Assembly: GCA_007361935.1 (NCBI GenBank)
Contig: CP041667.1
Coordinates: 124,001 to 188,000, forward strand
Length of the DNA stretch: 64,000 nucleotides
Direction: 5' to 3'
Source of the DNA: Lachnospiraceae bacterium KGMB03038
GTDB taxonomy: Bacteria > Bacillota > Clostridia > Lachnospirales > Lachnospiraceae
Shown: positions 14,572 to 23,806 of the stretch, piece by piece
How the letters are laid out: every line of letters begins with the position of its first letter
Position numbering within the stretch: the stretch's first letter is position 1
Program-made: the position numbers and the translations under genes
The notes under the pieces: model-generated
Database searches by the model: none
Told to the model about the DNA's origin: nothing
The model's input: the letters and a program-made list of their open reading frames with translations, nothing else

Positions 14572-15963
14572 ATGAAACTTACACAGATCAGAGATTTATA
14601 TAAGAACAGAGAGAAATATCTGGACCAGAAAATAACGGTGGGCGGCTGGGTCCGGAGTATCCGGGATTCCAAGACATTTGGGTTTATTGTTGTCAACGAT
14701 GGGACATTTTTTGAGCCGCTGCAGGTAGTTTACCATGATAAAATGGAGAATTTCGCGGAAATTTCTAAGCTGAATGTAGGAGCGGCGATCATCGTGACCG
14801 GAACACTGGTGGCCACGCCCCAGGCAAAACAGCCTTTTGAGATCCAGGCGGATACGGTAGAGGTAGAAGGAGCTTCCGCGCCGGAATATCCGCTTCAGAA
14901 GAAGCGGCACAGCTTTGAGTATTTGAGGACCATCGCTCATCTGCGCCCCAGGACAAACACATTTCAGGCGGTTTTCAGAATCCGCTCTCTTGCGGCTTAT
15001 GCGATCCATAAGTTTTTCCAGGAGAGAGATTTTGTTTATGTGCACACTCCGATCATTACGGGAAGCGACTGTGAAGGGGCAGGTGAAATGTTCCGGGTGA
15101 CGACCCTGGATATGGAGAATGTACCTAAGGACGATCAGGGAAAAGTAGATTATGCCCAGGATTTCTTTGGAAAAGAGACAAGCCTTACAGTCAGCGGCCA
15201 GCTTAATGCAGAGACCTATGCTCAGGCTTTCAGAAATGTATATACATTTGGCCCAACTTTCCGGGCTGAGAATTCCAATACGACCCGCCATGCGGCAGAA
15301 TTCTGGATGATCGAGCCGGAGATCGCGTTTGCTGACCTGGAGGATGATATGGATCTGGCGGAAGCTATGTTGAAGTACGTGATCAACTATGTGCTGGAAG
15401 AGGCGCCGGAAGAGATGAACTTCTTCAACTCCTTTGTGGACAAGGGGCTTCTGGAGCGGCTCAACAACGTGGTTTCCTCTGAATTTGCCAGAATAACCTA
15501 TACCGATGCCATAGAACTTTTGGAGAAGAACAATGACAACTTTGAATACAAAGTATCCTGGGGTATTGACCTGCAGACAGAGCACGAAAGGTATCTGACC
15601 GAGCAGATCTTCAAGCGGCCGGTATTTGTGACGGATTATCCAAAAGACATCAAGGCTTTCTATATGAAGCAAAACGAGGATGGGAAAACGGTGGCGGCTG
15701 TTGACTGTCTGGTTCCGGGAATCGGAGAGATCATCGGCGGAAGCCAGAGGGAAGACGATTATGGGAAATTAAAGGCAAGGATTGAAGAATTGGGAATGGC
15801 AGAGGAAGACTATCAGTTCTATATGGATCTGAGAAAATATGGGTCCACCCGCCACGCAGGATTCGGACTTGGCTTTGAGCGTTGTATCATGTATCTGACA
15901 GGAATGACAAATATTCGCGATGTGCTTCCGTTCCCAAGAACGGTAAACAACTGCGAACTGTAA
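14572..15963 (+). CDS. asnS: asparaginyl-tRNA synthetase
   Basis: The 463-residue class II synthetase charges tRNA-Asn. An OB-fold anticodon-binding domain (ITVGGWVRSIRDSKTFGFI, residues ~20-110) is followed by the catalytic core with motif 2 (FRAENSNTTRHAAEFWMIEPE) and motif 3 (GFGLGFERCIMYL). The length matches bacterial AsnRS. The ATG at 14572 was chosen because MKLTQIRDLY is the usual start; the AAAGGAG upstream is about 12 bp away. Repeat R3 follows the stop. Confidence 0.96.
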   Translation: MKLTQIRDLYKNREKYLDQKITVGGWVRSIRDSKTFGFIVVNDGTFFEPLQVVYHDKMENFAEISKLNVGAAIIVTGTLVATPQAKQPFEIQADTVEVEGASAPEYPLQKKRHSFEYLRTIAHLRPRTNTFQAVFRIRSLAAYAIHKFFQERDFVYVHTPIITGSDCEGAGEMFRVTTLDMENVPKDDQGKVDYAQDFFGKETSLTVSGQLNAETYAQAFRNVYTFGPTFRAENSNTTRHAAEFWMIEPEIAFADLEDDMDLAEAMLKYVINYVLEEAPEEMNFFNSFVDKGLLERLNNVVSSEFARITYTDAIELLEKNNDNFEYKVSWGIDLQTEHERYLTEQIFKRPVFVTDYPKDIKAFYMKQNEDGKTVAAVDCLVPGIGEIIGGSQREDDYGKLKARIEELGMAEEDYQFYMDLRKYGSTRHAGFGLGFERCIMYLTGMTNIRDVLPFPRTVNNCEL

Positions 15964-15971
15964 AAGTGTTC

Positions 15972-16030
15972 AAAAAGGGACAGGGCATTTTCAATTTGGG
16001 ACGGGGGATTTTTAAAAATCCCCCGTCCCC
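15972..16030 (+). repeat. REP-like palindromic repeat, copy R3 (variant stem)
   Basis: Head first (plus). Its hairpin has GGGACGGGGG paired with CCCCCGTCCC instead of the usual GGCC-containing arm, so the change in one arm is matched in the other. It lies between asnS and the response-regulator gene and can terminate asnS transcription. Confidence 0.88.
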
Positions 16031-16045
16031 AATAGGAGGTTTCAT

Positions 16046-16735
16046 ATGAACATTTTAGTTGTAGATGATGAAAAGGAGATTGCGGACGTTATTGAATTGT
16101 ATCTTCAGAATGACCAGTATAATGTATACAAGTTTTATACCGGCCAAGAGGCCTTGGATTTTCTGAAGAGTACGAAGGTGGATCTGGCAATTCTGGATAT
16201 TATGCTTCCGGATGTAGACGGCTTTCAGATTCTGAAAATGATCCGGGAGAAATATACCTTCCCGGTGATCATGCTGACGGCGAAGACGGAGTATATGGAT
16301 AAGATCACAGGACTTACCTTGGGGGCGGACGACTATATTCCTAAGCCCTTTAATCCCCTGGAGCTGGTTGCTCGAGTAAAAGCCCAGATCCGCAGATATA
16401 CCCAGTATAATGACGGGGGTAAAGACACGGGAGACGTAATTGATTTTGGGGGCCTGCTCCTGGACCGGACCTCCCATGAATGTGTCTATAATGAGGTCCC
16501 GCTGACGCTGACCCCCATTGAATTTGACATCTTGTGGCTGTTATGCGAGAACCGGGGAAAGGTGATCAGTTCAGAAGAACTGTTCGAGAAGGTCTGGCAT
16601 GAGAAATACTACAAAAACAGTAACAATACAGTAATGGTGCATATCCGGCATCTGCGGGAGAAAATGAATGCGCCTACCGGAAAATCCGACTTTATCAAAA
16701 CGGTGTGGGGAGTGGGATATAAGGTTGAAGAGTAA
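16046..16735 (+). CDS. VanR-like OmpR-family response regulator
   Basis: The 229-residue protein has a receiver domain with the acidic pair (VVDDEKE), the phosphoacceptor Asp in LAILDIMLPD (about residue 53) and the Lys of DDYIPKPF. A winged-helix output domain follows (LTPIEFDILWLLCENRGKVISSEELFEKVW). It resembles VanR and its many clostridial relatives and presumably controls cell-envelope genes. AGGAGG precedes the ATG. The kinase gene overlaps its end. Confidence 0.9.
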   Translation: MNILVVDDEKEIADVIELYLQNDQYNVYKFYTGQEALDFLKSTKVDLAILDIMLPDVDGFQILKMIREKYTFPVIMLTAKTEYMDKITGLTLGADDYIPKPFNPLELVARVKAQIRRYTQYNDGGKDTGDVIDFGGLLLDRTSHECVYNEVPLTLTPIEFDILWLLCENRGKVISSEELFEKVWHEKYYKNSNNTVMVHIRHLREKMNAPTGKSDFIKTVWGVGYKVEE

Positions 16736-17996
16736 TTATCGGAAACTAAAATTCAGTATTCTTCTGCAGACGGTCCTGGTCACGGCTGTCACCGTCCTGG
16801 TGGGCGGCGTGATCCTCAACTATGTGATCGATGGAGTATATAATGAGAGCTTTGGCCGGATTTTTGTGAAAGTGCTGACATCTATGAACGTGGAGGAGCA
16901 GACCGCTATCGATTTATATTGGCGGCTGATCGGCGACAATAAAGAGTTCTTTATGATCGTTGGATTTTTGCTCTTGTTTTCGCTGTTCTTTTACGCGGCC
17001 CTCTCCAAAATGACTCGGTATCTGGATCAGGTAGGAGAAGGGATTGAAAATATCGTATCTGACTCCACAGAACCGATCCATCTGATCACGGAGTTAAAGC
17101 CCATCGAACTGCGGCTAAATGAGATCAAAGCGACTCTTAAACGGCAGGAATTGGAGTCGGAGGAAGGGGAAAAGAAGAAAAATGACCTGGTCCTGTTTCT
17201 GGCTCATGATTTGAAGACCCCTTTGACCTCTATTGTGGCCTATCTGAGCATGATCGATAACTATCCGGAAATGGATCCGGCGGAACGGGAGAAGTATGTC
17301 CATATTGCTTTGGAGAAGTCGGTCCGGTTAGGAGAACTGATCAATGAGTTCTTCGATATCACCCGTTATAATCTCCAAAATATTGAGTTGGAACCAGTGG
17401 AGATCAATCTTACTATGATGCTGGAGCAGCTTGCAGACGAGCTCTATGGCGTGCTGCAGGAAAAGCAGCTTCGCTGTGAAGTGGAAGTGGAAGAGAATCT
17501 GGAAGTATATGGAGACCCGGACAAGCTTGCGCGGGTGTTTGACAATATCCTGCGAAATGCGGTGGCCTACTGCTATGAAAATACGGTCATCCAGATCCAG
17601 GCGGTGAAAAAAGGGGACACGATCGAAATTACATTTACCAATGAAGGAGATAAGATTCCAGGGGCGATGCTCCAGACCATTTTTGAGAAGTTTTACCGGG
17701 TAGACGGCTCCAGATCCAGTGGGACCGGCGGAGCAGGGCTTGGACTCGCTATCGCCAAAGAGATCGTGGAACTCCATGGCGGAAGCGTTCAGGCCAGAAG
17801 TGATGACGTAAAGACCAGATTTATCGTTACACTGCCATCAAAAAATACACAGGAGCAGGAAGAAGGAAAAGAAGATGAAATTCATTCACATCGCAGACGT
17901 GCATTTGGGGGCAGAACCGGACGCAGGAAGCGCGTACACCCAAAGCAGGGGAAGAGAGATATGGAACAGCCTGGAGAAGATCGGGGAGCTGTGTAG
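16725..17996 (+). CDS. VanS-like sensor histidine kinase
   Basis: The TTG at 16725 gives a 423-residue protein with two membrane helices (residues ~10-33 and ~63-82) around a short external loop. The HisKA box is LAHDLKTPLTS, the N box DNILRNAVAYC and the G2 box GTGGAGLGLAIAKEI. It phosphorylates the preceding VanR-like regulator. An in-frame ATG at 16668 is possible but overlaps the regulator by 68 nt. Its last ~40 residues are Arg-rich and overlap the next gene by 122 nt, which suggests that the original stop was lost. Confidence 0.85.
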   Translation: MKSNYRKLKFSILLQTVLVTAVTVLVGGVILNYVIDGVYNESFGRIFVKVLTSMNVEEQTAIDLYWRLIGDNKEFFMIVGFLLLFSLFFYAALSKMTRYLDQVGEGIENIVSDSTEPIHLITELKPIELRLNEIKATLKRQELESEEGEKKKNDLVLFLAHDLKTPLTSIVAYLSMIDNYPEMDPAEREKYVHIALEKSVRLGELINEFFDITRYNLQNIELEPVEINLTMMLEQLADELYGVLQEKQLRCEVEVEENLEVYGDPDKLARVFDNILRNAVAYCYENTVIQIQAVKKGDTIEITFTNEGDKIPGAMLQTIFEKFYRVDGSRSSGTGGAGLGLAIAKEIVELHGGSVQARSDDVKTRFIVTLPSKNTQEQEEGKEDEIHSHRRRAFGGRTGRRKRVHPKQGKRDMEQPGEDRGAV

Positions 17997-18936
17997 AGAA
18001 GAAAAGGCGGAGCTGCTTTTGATCGCGGGAGACCTGTTTCATAGACAGCCTCTTCTGCGGGAATTAAAGGAGGTAAATTCCTGCTTGGGAAGTCTTCCCT
18101 CCACTCAGGTTGTGCTTATTATAGGAAATCATGATTATCTGAAGACGAGTTCTTACTACCGGACATTTCGCTGGGCGGAAAATATCCATCCACTTTTAAG
18201 CGAAGAAATCCAATGTATTGAATTTCCTGGATTTTCTACGGCCGTATACGGCTGCAGCTATCATTCGAGGGAGATCTCCGGCAAACCTTATGCTGGTTTT
18301 TATGCGCCAGGCCGGCAGCCTTATGAGATTTTGCTGCTCCATGGCGGAGATGAGAAGCATATGCCGATAGATCAGAAGGAACTTCTTAAACTGGGGTATA
18401 CCTATACTGCGCTTGGCCATATCCATAAACCCCAGGAACTGGCCGCTGGGAAGATCGCTTACAGCGGAGCGCTGGAGCCGATAGATAAAAATGATACAGG
18501 ACCTCATGGGTATATTAGAGGAGAGGTCACAGACAAAGGATGTCAGATCCAGTTTGTACCGGCGGCCGGGAGAGAATACCGGGATTTGAAAGTGGGAGTT
18601 ACCCGGGATATGACAGGGCACCAGGTAAAAGAGGCGCTTCGGCGGCAGATCGAACAGCAGGGAATGCAGCATATGTATAAAGTCTGCCTGGAAGGATTCC
18701 GGGATCCGGACATCTTGTTTGATCTGGAGGCTTTTGATATCTATGGGAATGTGGTGGAATTGTCAGATGAGACCAGACCGGCCTATCATTTTGAGAAACT
18801 AAAGCTGCAGAATCAGGAAAATATCCTTGGCGCGTTTATTGGAGAATTGGAAAACGCCGGGGAAGCGACCATAGAATACAGAGCTTTGTGTGAGGGAGTA
18901 CGGGCTCTGATGGAGACAAGAAGAGACGAAGTATGA
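17875..18936 (+). CDS. SbcD/YhaO-like DNA exonuclease subunit
   Basis: The 353-residue metallophosphoesterase carries the full metal-binding set: HIADVHLG, AGDLFHR, IGNHDY, LLHGG and LGHIHKP. It resembles B. subtilis YhaO and SbcD, nucleases that act with an SMC-like ATPase on DNA ends or hairpins. The ATPase partner follows with a 4-nt overlap. The start ATG at 17875 lies inside the end of the kinase gene, in another frame, with a GGAAGAAGGAAAAG site before it. Confidence 0.87.
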   Translation: MKFIHIADVHLGAEPDAGSAYTQSRGREIWNSLEKIGELCREEKAELLLIAGDLFHRQPLLRELKEVNSCLGSLPSTQVVLIIGNHDYLKTSSYYRTFRWAENIHPLLSEEIQCIEFPGFSTAVYGCSYHSREISGKPYAGFYAPGRQPYEILLLHGGDEKHMPIDQKELLKLGYTYTALGHIHKPQELAAGKIAYSGALEPIDKNDTGPHGYIRGEVTDKGCQIQFVPAAGREYRDLKVGVTRDMTGHQVKEALRRQIEQQGMQHMYKVCLEGFRDPDILFDLEAFDIYGNVVELSDETRPAYHFEKLKLQNQENILGAFIGELENAGEATIEYRALCEGVRALMETRRDEV

Positions 18937-20483
18937 AGATTTGCAGATTGAGAATAAAAAATTTTGGAAAGCTGAAAAATCGGGATTTTGACCTGTCTGA
19001 GGGAATTCAGCTTTTCTATGGGGAAAATGAATCGGGAAAATCAACGATCCACACGTTTATTAAAGGGATGCTGTTTGGGATAGAACGAGGAAGAGGAAGA
19101 GCTTCCCTCAACGATACGTTCAGTATTTATGAACCTTGGGACGACCCATCCCATTACCGCGGATCTCTGCAGTTTGAGAGTGGAGGAAAACATTTCTGGG
19201 TTCATCGGAATTTTGATAAATATTCTAAGAAAGCGGAGCTGATCTGTGAAGAGGACGGGGAAGAGTTTTCCATCGAAAAAGGAGATCTGGATATGCTGCT
19301 TTCCGGAATGGACAGAGCTGGTTATGAGAATACCATATCGATCGGCCAGTTAAAGGCAGAACCGTCTCAGCCACTGGCAGTAAGGCTTAAAAATTTCGCA
19401 ACAAATTATTATGCTGCCGGAGCCAGCGATCTGGACCTTCCGGCCGCGCTTGAACGGCTGGAGGAACGCCGCCGCCAGATTGACCGGGCAAAAAAAGAAT
19501 TTGTCCAGAAACGGCAGAAAAAGAGGGAGCAGATTGAGCAGGAGGCATCCTATATATGGAGGGAGATCCATAAGCTTCAGGAGGAAGAGGACGTGCTGGA
19601 AGCAGAGATCGTGTCCCGCCGGGAGCATTCTGCCAGAGAAGAGCAGGAGAAAAAAGGGGTCATGGATGAGATCCGCCCGTCTAAGTGGAGGATTCATCCG
19701 GTAGAAATCCTGTTATTTATTTTGATCGTCGTTTTTTCTTTCATCCTGATTCAGCGCCCCTGGAATTATCTGGTAGCAATTGTGCTGTTTCTGTGCTGCG
19801 GCATTTATGTGTGGAACCGTCTGAAGGTAGGAAAAGGACAAGAGAAAACGGAACCGGAGAAACTTCTGGAAGAGATTACGCCGAAAGAGGAGAAGGAACC
19901 GCTGGAACGGCTGGTATGGGAAAGAGATCATCTGAGGGCGGAGCGGAAAGAAAAGCAGATCCAGTATGATAATCTCCAGGAACAGCTGGAAGAACTGGAA
20001 GAAGTAGGAAGAGAAGCGAAAGAGCTGGACCAGCAGAGAGAGGGGGTTCTTCTGGCAGTAGAGAAACTGGATGAAGTATCTCAGAAACAGCAAGGGAAGC
20101 TGGAAGGAGCGTTAAACGCAAAGGTTTCCGAGATCATGAAAGAGATTACCGGAGGAAAATATACCCGCTTTTTGGTGGAGGAACCTCTGAAATTAAGTCT
20201 GATCTTAGAGGACGGCAGGAAAGTCGGAATCGAGAAACTAAGCCGGGGGACCATAGAACAGATTTATTTTGCTCTGCGGATGGCCGCGGGAGAGCTGCTG
20301 TATGAAGAAGAGTATCCGGTGCTCTTAGACGATACTTTTGCGTACTATGATGACGAACGGCTTAAGAATACGCTTGCCTGGCTGGAGAAAAATAGAAAAC
20401 AGGTAATCATTTTCACCTGCCAAAACCGAGAGGAGGAAGCGCTTCTGGCGTTGGACATCTCATATAAAAAGGAGGTCGTTTAG
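18933..20483 (+). CDS. short SbcC/YhaN-like AAA ATPase with internal membrane segments
   Basis: The 516-residue protein has Walker A in GENESGKSTIHTF, an ABC signature (LSRGTIEQIYFALRMAAGE), Walker B in PVLLDDTFAYYD and a switch region, IIFTCQNREEE. Two short coiled coils flank a pair of hydrophobic helices near residues 255-290 (ILLFILIVVFSFILI, then YLVAIVLFLCCGIYV). B. subtilis YhaN is nearly twice as long, so the coiled-coil arm is much reduced and replaced by a membrane hairpin. It pairs with the SbcD-like nuclease. Its stop lies in the loop of the following terminator. Confidence 0.82.
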   Translation: MKICRLRIKNFGKLKNRDFDLSEGIQLFYGENESGKSTIHTFIKGMLFGIERGRGRASLNDTFSIYEPWDDPSHYRGSLQFESGGKHFWVHRNFDKYSKKAELICEEDGEEFSIEKGDLDMLLSGMDRAGYENTISIGQLKAEPSQPLAVRLKNFATNYYAAGASDLDLPAALERLEERRRQIDRAKKEFVQKRQKKREQIEQEASYIWREIHKLQEEEDVLEAEIVSRREHSAREEQEKKGVMDEIRPSKWRIHPVEILLFILIVVFSFILIQRPWNYLVAIVLFLCCGIYVWNRLKVGKGQEKTEPEKLLEEITPKEEKEPLERLVWERDHLRAERKEKQIQYDNLQEQLEELEEVGREAKELDQQREGVLLAVEKLDEVSQKQQGKLEGALNAKVSEIMKEITGGKYTRFLVEEPLKLSLILEDGRKVGIEKLSRGTIEQIYFALRMAAGELLYEEEYPVLLDDTFAYYDDERLKNTLAWLEKNRKQVIIFTCQNREEEALLALDISYKKEVV

Positions 20484-20494
20484 ACCTCCTTTTT
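20466..20494. terminator. bidirectional terminator between convergent genes
   Basis: AAAAAGGAGGTC and GACCTCCTTTTT form a 12-bp stem with a 5-nt loop. A-run and T-run allow termination in both directions, for the SbcC-like gene and for prs. Confidence 0.85.
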
Positions 20495-20507
20495 GTTTGC
20501 GCTTTTT

Positions 20508-21701
20508 CTAAGCATCTTCATCCATAATGCCCTTTTTGTAATTATCTACAGCGGTCAGGATCCGTTCGTTGGGATCCAGGATACTGCTGATTGATCCATC
20601 GTGATTAAGGGTATCGATCAGCAGAGCCATATATTTACTCATATCGCAATTTACATAGTATGGCCGGGCCAGAAGCTCCGGTGTCTGATAAATGAGATTA
20701 GTAGTAAGGATCGCATCGATGATTCCGTCTTCATAAGCTTTGTCGAATTTTTCCAGTCCGTTCGTAAAAAGACCAAAAGTGGCCGCAGCGAAGATCCGCC
20801 GCGCTTTCCGCTGTTTCAGCTGTCTGGCGACGTCCAGGATGCTGTCCCCGGAGGAGATCATGTCGTCCAGGATGATCACGTCTTTGCCTTCCACAGAAGA
20901 ACCCAGGAATTCGTGGGCGACAATAGGGTTCCGGCCGTTTACCATCCGAGTGTAGTCCCGGCGTTTGTAGAACATACCCATATCCAGATTTAATACGTTG
21001 GCCAGATAGACAGCACGTTCAGTGGCGCCTTCATCCGGACTTATAGCCATCATGTGTCTGCTGTCGATCTGAAGGTCGTCAAAGGTGCGGAGAAGTCCTT
21101 TTACAAATTGATAAGTCGGACGGATCGTCTCAAATCCGCTTAGCGGGATGGCATTTTGGACCCGTGGATCGTGGGCATCGAAAGTGATGATATTATCGGC
21201 TCCCATTCTTACCAGCTCCTGCAGAGCGATAGCGCAGTCCAAAGACTCCCGCCGGCTCCTTTTGTGCTGGCGGCTTTCGTATAGGAACGGCATGATCACG
21301 TTAAGCCTGCGGGCTTTTCCGCCCACAGCCGCGATCACTCTCTTTAAGTTCTGAAAATGATCGTCAGGCGACATGTGATTGGTGTTTCCGGTAAGAGAAT
21401 AGGTCAGGCTGTAATTGCACACGTCCACCATAACATAGATATCTTTCCCCCGAACGGATTCGCCTAAGATTCCTTTGGCTTCTCCGGAGCCAAAGCGGGG
21501 AACCTTGGCATTGATCAGGTAGGTGTCCCGCTCATAGCCGCTGAATGCCACGTCGTTTTTATGGGCATGTCCGTCCTCCCTGCGCCATTTTACAATATAA
21601 TCGTCCACCCGTTCCCCCATCTGCCGGCAGCCATCCAAGGCAACAATGCCAAGGGCTCCTACCGGTATATTTTCCAGGTTGCGTTCATTACGGCGTAACA
21701 T
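20508..21701 (-). CDS. prs: ribose-phosphate pyrophosphokinase
   Basis: The 397-residue enzyme makes PRPP from ribose 5-phosphate and ATP for nucleotide, His and Trp synthesis. It has the FDAHDPRVQ metal-binding loop, SPDEGATERA, and the PRPP loop VIILDDMISSGDSILD. It is longer than the usual ~315 residues because of an N-terminal extension and an insertion, a form common in Lachnospiraceae. It overlaps the upstream dnaC gene by 14 nt. Confidence 0.9.
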   Translation of the reverse strand: MLRRNERNLENIPVGALGIVALDGCRQMGERVDDYIVKWRREDGHAHKNDVAFSGYERDTYLINAKVPRFGSGEAKGILGESVRGKDIYVMVDVCNYSLTYSLTGNTNHMSPDDHFQNLKRVIAAVGGKARRLNVIMPFLYESRQHKRSRRESLDCAIALQELVRMGADNIITFDAHDPRVQNAIPLSGFETIRPTYQFVKGLLRTFDDLQIDSRHMMAISPDEGATERAVYLANVLNLDMGMFYKRRDYTRMVNGRNPIVAHEFLGSSVEGKDVIILDDMISSGDSILDVARQLKQRKARRIFAAATFGLFTNGLEKFDKAYEDGIIDAILTTNLIYQTPELLARPYYVNCDMSKYMALLIDTLNHDGSISSILDPNERILTAVDNYKKGIMDEDA

Positions 21702-22701
21702 CTTTTGTACCTCCCAGGTTTAATAATTTTTTCTGAATACGAATATCGTCTCCTGTCAGTCGAAGCATAGTGTATGCGCTGCTGAGGCGGGAGAAGATCC
21801 GCTCAGAATAAATGGATTTGATATCTTCCAGCGCTAAATTGGTGGAAATAATGGTTGATTTCCTGCGCAGGATTCTTTCATTGATGCAGGCAAAAAGCTG
21901 CGATGTGGTAAATGCGTTGGCAAGTTCCGTACCCAAATCGTCGATGATCAGAAGATCACACTCATAGATATGGGTAAATATATCGGAATCGCCCTCCCGC
22001 TTTGAACCAAATGTATTCTTCGCGAAATAGTCGAATAGCTGAACAGCAGAAAAATAGATAACGGGAACAGCCTGATCGATCAGCTCTTTCGCGATGCAGT
22101 GAGACAGAAAGGTTTTCCCTACTCCGGTGTCTCCATATAGCAGAAGGCTGCGGAATTCGCTGGAAAAGGTATCCACAAACTCGTGACATACTTTTAGGGC
22201 AGTCTGTATGGCCTCCAGGGAGGAACGTCCGGTAAGCGGATCGATATGATTGCTGGAATAATATTCTAACTGGAATGTAGAAAAATTTTCCGTCTGGAGG
22301 ATTCCCTGAAGATTGGACTGCTCATATAAAAGGTCTATGATCGCCTTTTTAAAACAATGGCATTTCTCCGTACCAATATAGCCAGTATCCTGACAGTCCG
22401 GGCATGTGTAATGGGGTTCCAGATAATCGTCTGGAAGTCCGGCAGAAGCAAGAAGTTCTCGCTTTCTGGCAAAAAGTCTGGACAGATCTTCTCTGGCGGA
22501 GTCCAGCGCGTGTTCGTCTCCCTCCAACAGATTTCTGGCCCGCGTAATGCTGACAGAAGAAATCTCCGCCTCTATTTCCTGAAGGGCGGGAAGACGGCGG
22601 TATGCTTCCTGGCGGCGCTGGCGCAGATGACGCGCATTATCCAGCTGCCGCTGTTCATAGGTACGCATGAGTAGATCGTATTGAGAATTGGAAAGCGCCA
22701 T
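21688..22701 (-). CDS. DnaC/DnaI-type helicase loader ATPase
   Basis: The 337-residue protein has an N-terminal region with a zinc-binding set (CPDCQDTGYIG, then CHCF, residues ~115-135) and an AAA+ domain with Walker A LLLYGDTGVGKTFLSH and Walker B LLIIDDLGTE. It loads the replicative helicase. The DnaD-like gene is 21 bp upstream in the same operon, which supports a replication-restart role. Confidence 0.88.
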   Translation of the reverse strand: MALSNSQYDLLMRTYEQRQLDNARHLRQRRQEAYRRLPALQEIEAEISSVSITRARNLLEGDEHALDSAREDLSRLFARKRELLASAGLPDDYLEPHYTCPDCQDTGYIGTEKCHCFKKAIIDLLYEQSNLQGILQTENFSTFQLEYYSSNHIDPLTGRSSLEAIQTALKVCHEFVDTFSSEFRSLLLYGDTGVGKTFLSHCIAKELIDQAVPVIYFSAVQLFDYFAKNTFGSKREGDSDIFTHIYECDLLIIDDLGTELANAFTTSQLFACINERILRRKSTIISTNLALEDIKSIYSERIFSRLSSAYTMLRLTGDDIRIQKKLLNLGGTKDVTP

Positions 22702-22722
22702 AATAATCTCCTTAAAATAGAG

Positions 22723-23655
22723 CTATTGCTGAACCAGCTTTCGTTCCAGGTCATTCATATCATAGGAACGGCTGTCGAAATTGTTGAATTTGTTGGAAGA
22801 AGCCTTGGAAGCGGGTCGTTTTTTCCGCTCTTTCTCCTTATAATAGGCCTCGTCCAAAGACTCTATATCTTTTAAGCTGTGGACATTTTTGGACAGCCAG
22901 CTTTTCAGAATAGAATCTGTATACTCAAAATTAGGCTGATGAATCTTGTTCATAGTACGTGCGCAGGCCTCCAGGATGATGTCCAGGGAGAAGCCGTATT
23001 CATCATTCCATTTCCGGATGTAGGCGATTTCGGAGGAAGCGGGCGCGCGTCCTTTGATGCCATAGGCGTTTAAGATAGAATAACAGTTCTTATTATAAAG
23101 GATGGCGCAGGACTTTGCTGCTTCCACCGTCTGGATCTTCTGTTCATGCCAGGATAAAGCAACTTTTTGGATGTAATGAATGCTTTTGTGGCCATTTTCC
23201 ACACAGTACTCGATCAGATACTCGATCAGGTCGGCGGACATGTCCAAAGTTTCATAAAAATAGGTGATCGCTTCGATGTCTGTAGCGGAAAGCGTTTTGC
23301 CAAGATACTGTTCCGCAACAAACAAAAGCTCCTTGAATTCCTTGCGGCTCCGGTAGTTCTGGATATTTGGGACATCCGAAGGCGCCGGAGCGGTGTCAGG
23401 CGCGGACTCATAGTCTAAAAGGCCCTGTTTCTTCCAATAATTTAACGCCCGGATCACATCTTTTTCCGTGATTTCCAGAAGATCCGCGATCCTGGAAATG
23501 GTCAAAGTCCCGGAAGGCTCGTTTAGGTGACGGAGCAGAAGGAGGTACACCTTTACATACTCGCCGTTGGCTTTCGCCATATAACAGTCGATAAATTCAT
23601 TTTCCAGCACGGTTGTATTTGTCTGCGCATGATTTGTAAGTGTTAATTTTTTCAT
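22723..23655 (-). CDS. DnaD-domain primosome protein
   Basis: The 310-residue protein has an N-terminal winged helix (LTISRIADLLEITEKDVIRAL) and two DnaD/DnaB_2-like domains; the second ends with the YxxxIxxxW motif (YTDSILKSW). Such proteins remodel DNA and recruit the helicase loader in low-GC Gram-positives. It is the first gene of a dnaD-dnaC-prs operon. An extended -10 (TGTTATAAT) is found about 60 bp upstream of the start on the minus strand. Confidence 0.85.
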   Translation of the reverse strand: MKKLTLTNHAQTNTTVLENEFIDCYMAKANGEYVKVYLLLLRHLNEPSGTLTISRIADLLEITEKDVIRALNYWKKQGLLDYESAPDTAPAPSDVPNIQNYRSRKEFKELLFVAEQYLGKTLSATDIEAITYFYETLDMSADLIEYLIEYCVENGHKSIHYIQKVALSWHEQKIQTVEAAKSCAILYNKNCYSILNAYGIKGRAPASSEIAYIRKWNDEYGFSLDIILEACARTMNKIHQPNFEYTDSILKSWLSKNVHSLKDIESLDEAYYKEKERKKRPASKASSNKFNNFDSRSYDMNDLERKLVQQ

Positions 23656-23806
23656 AGTGTGCCAATCCTTCCATATCCTGTGATCCTGTGTAAGGATCTA
23701 AGAGTCTCGTAGGGTTATTATAACATTGGAAGGACCAGCAAAAAAGAAATTTTTGAGCAAAAAACGGGCTTTTTTGTGGATAAAATTCTGTGGAAAATGT
23801 GGAAAA

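Noticed and set aside
14596..15672. 358-codon open frame opposite asnS
   Set aside because: It is a shadow of the highly conserved asnS gene; no family resemblance or start signals.
16668..16724. Upstream ATG for the VanS-like kinase
   Set aside because: It would overlap the response-regulator gene by 68 nt and add residues unlike kinase N-termini; the TTG at 16725 fits the usual short overlap.
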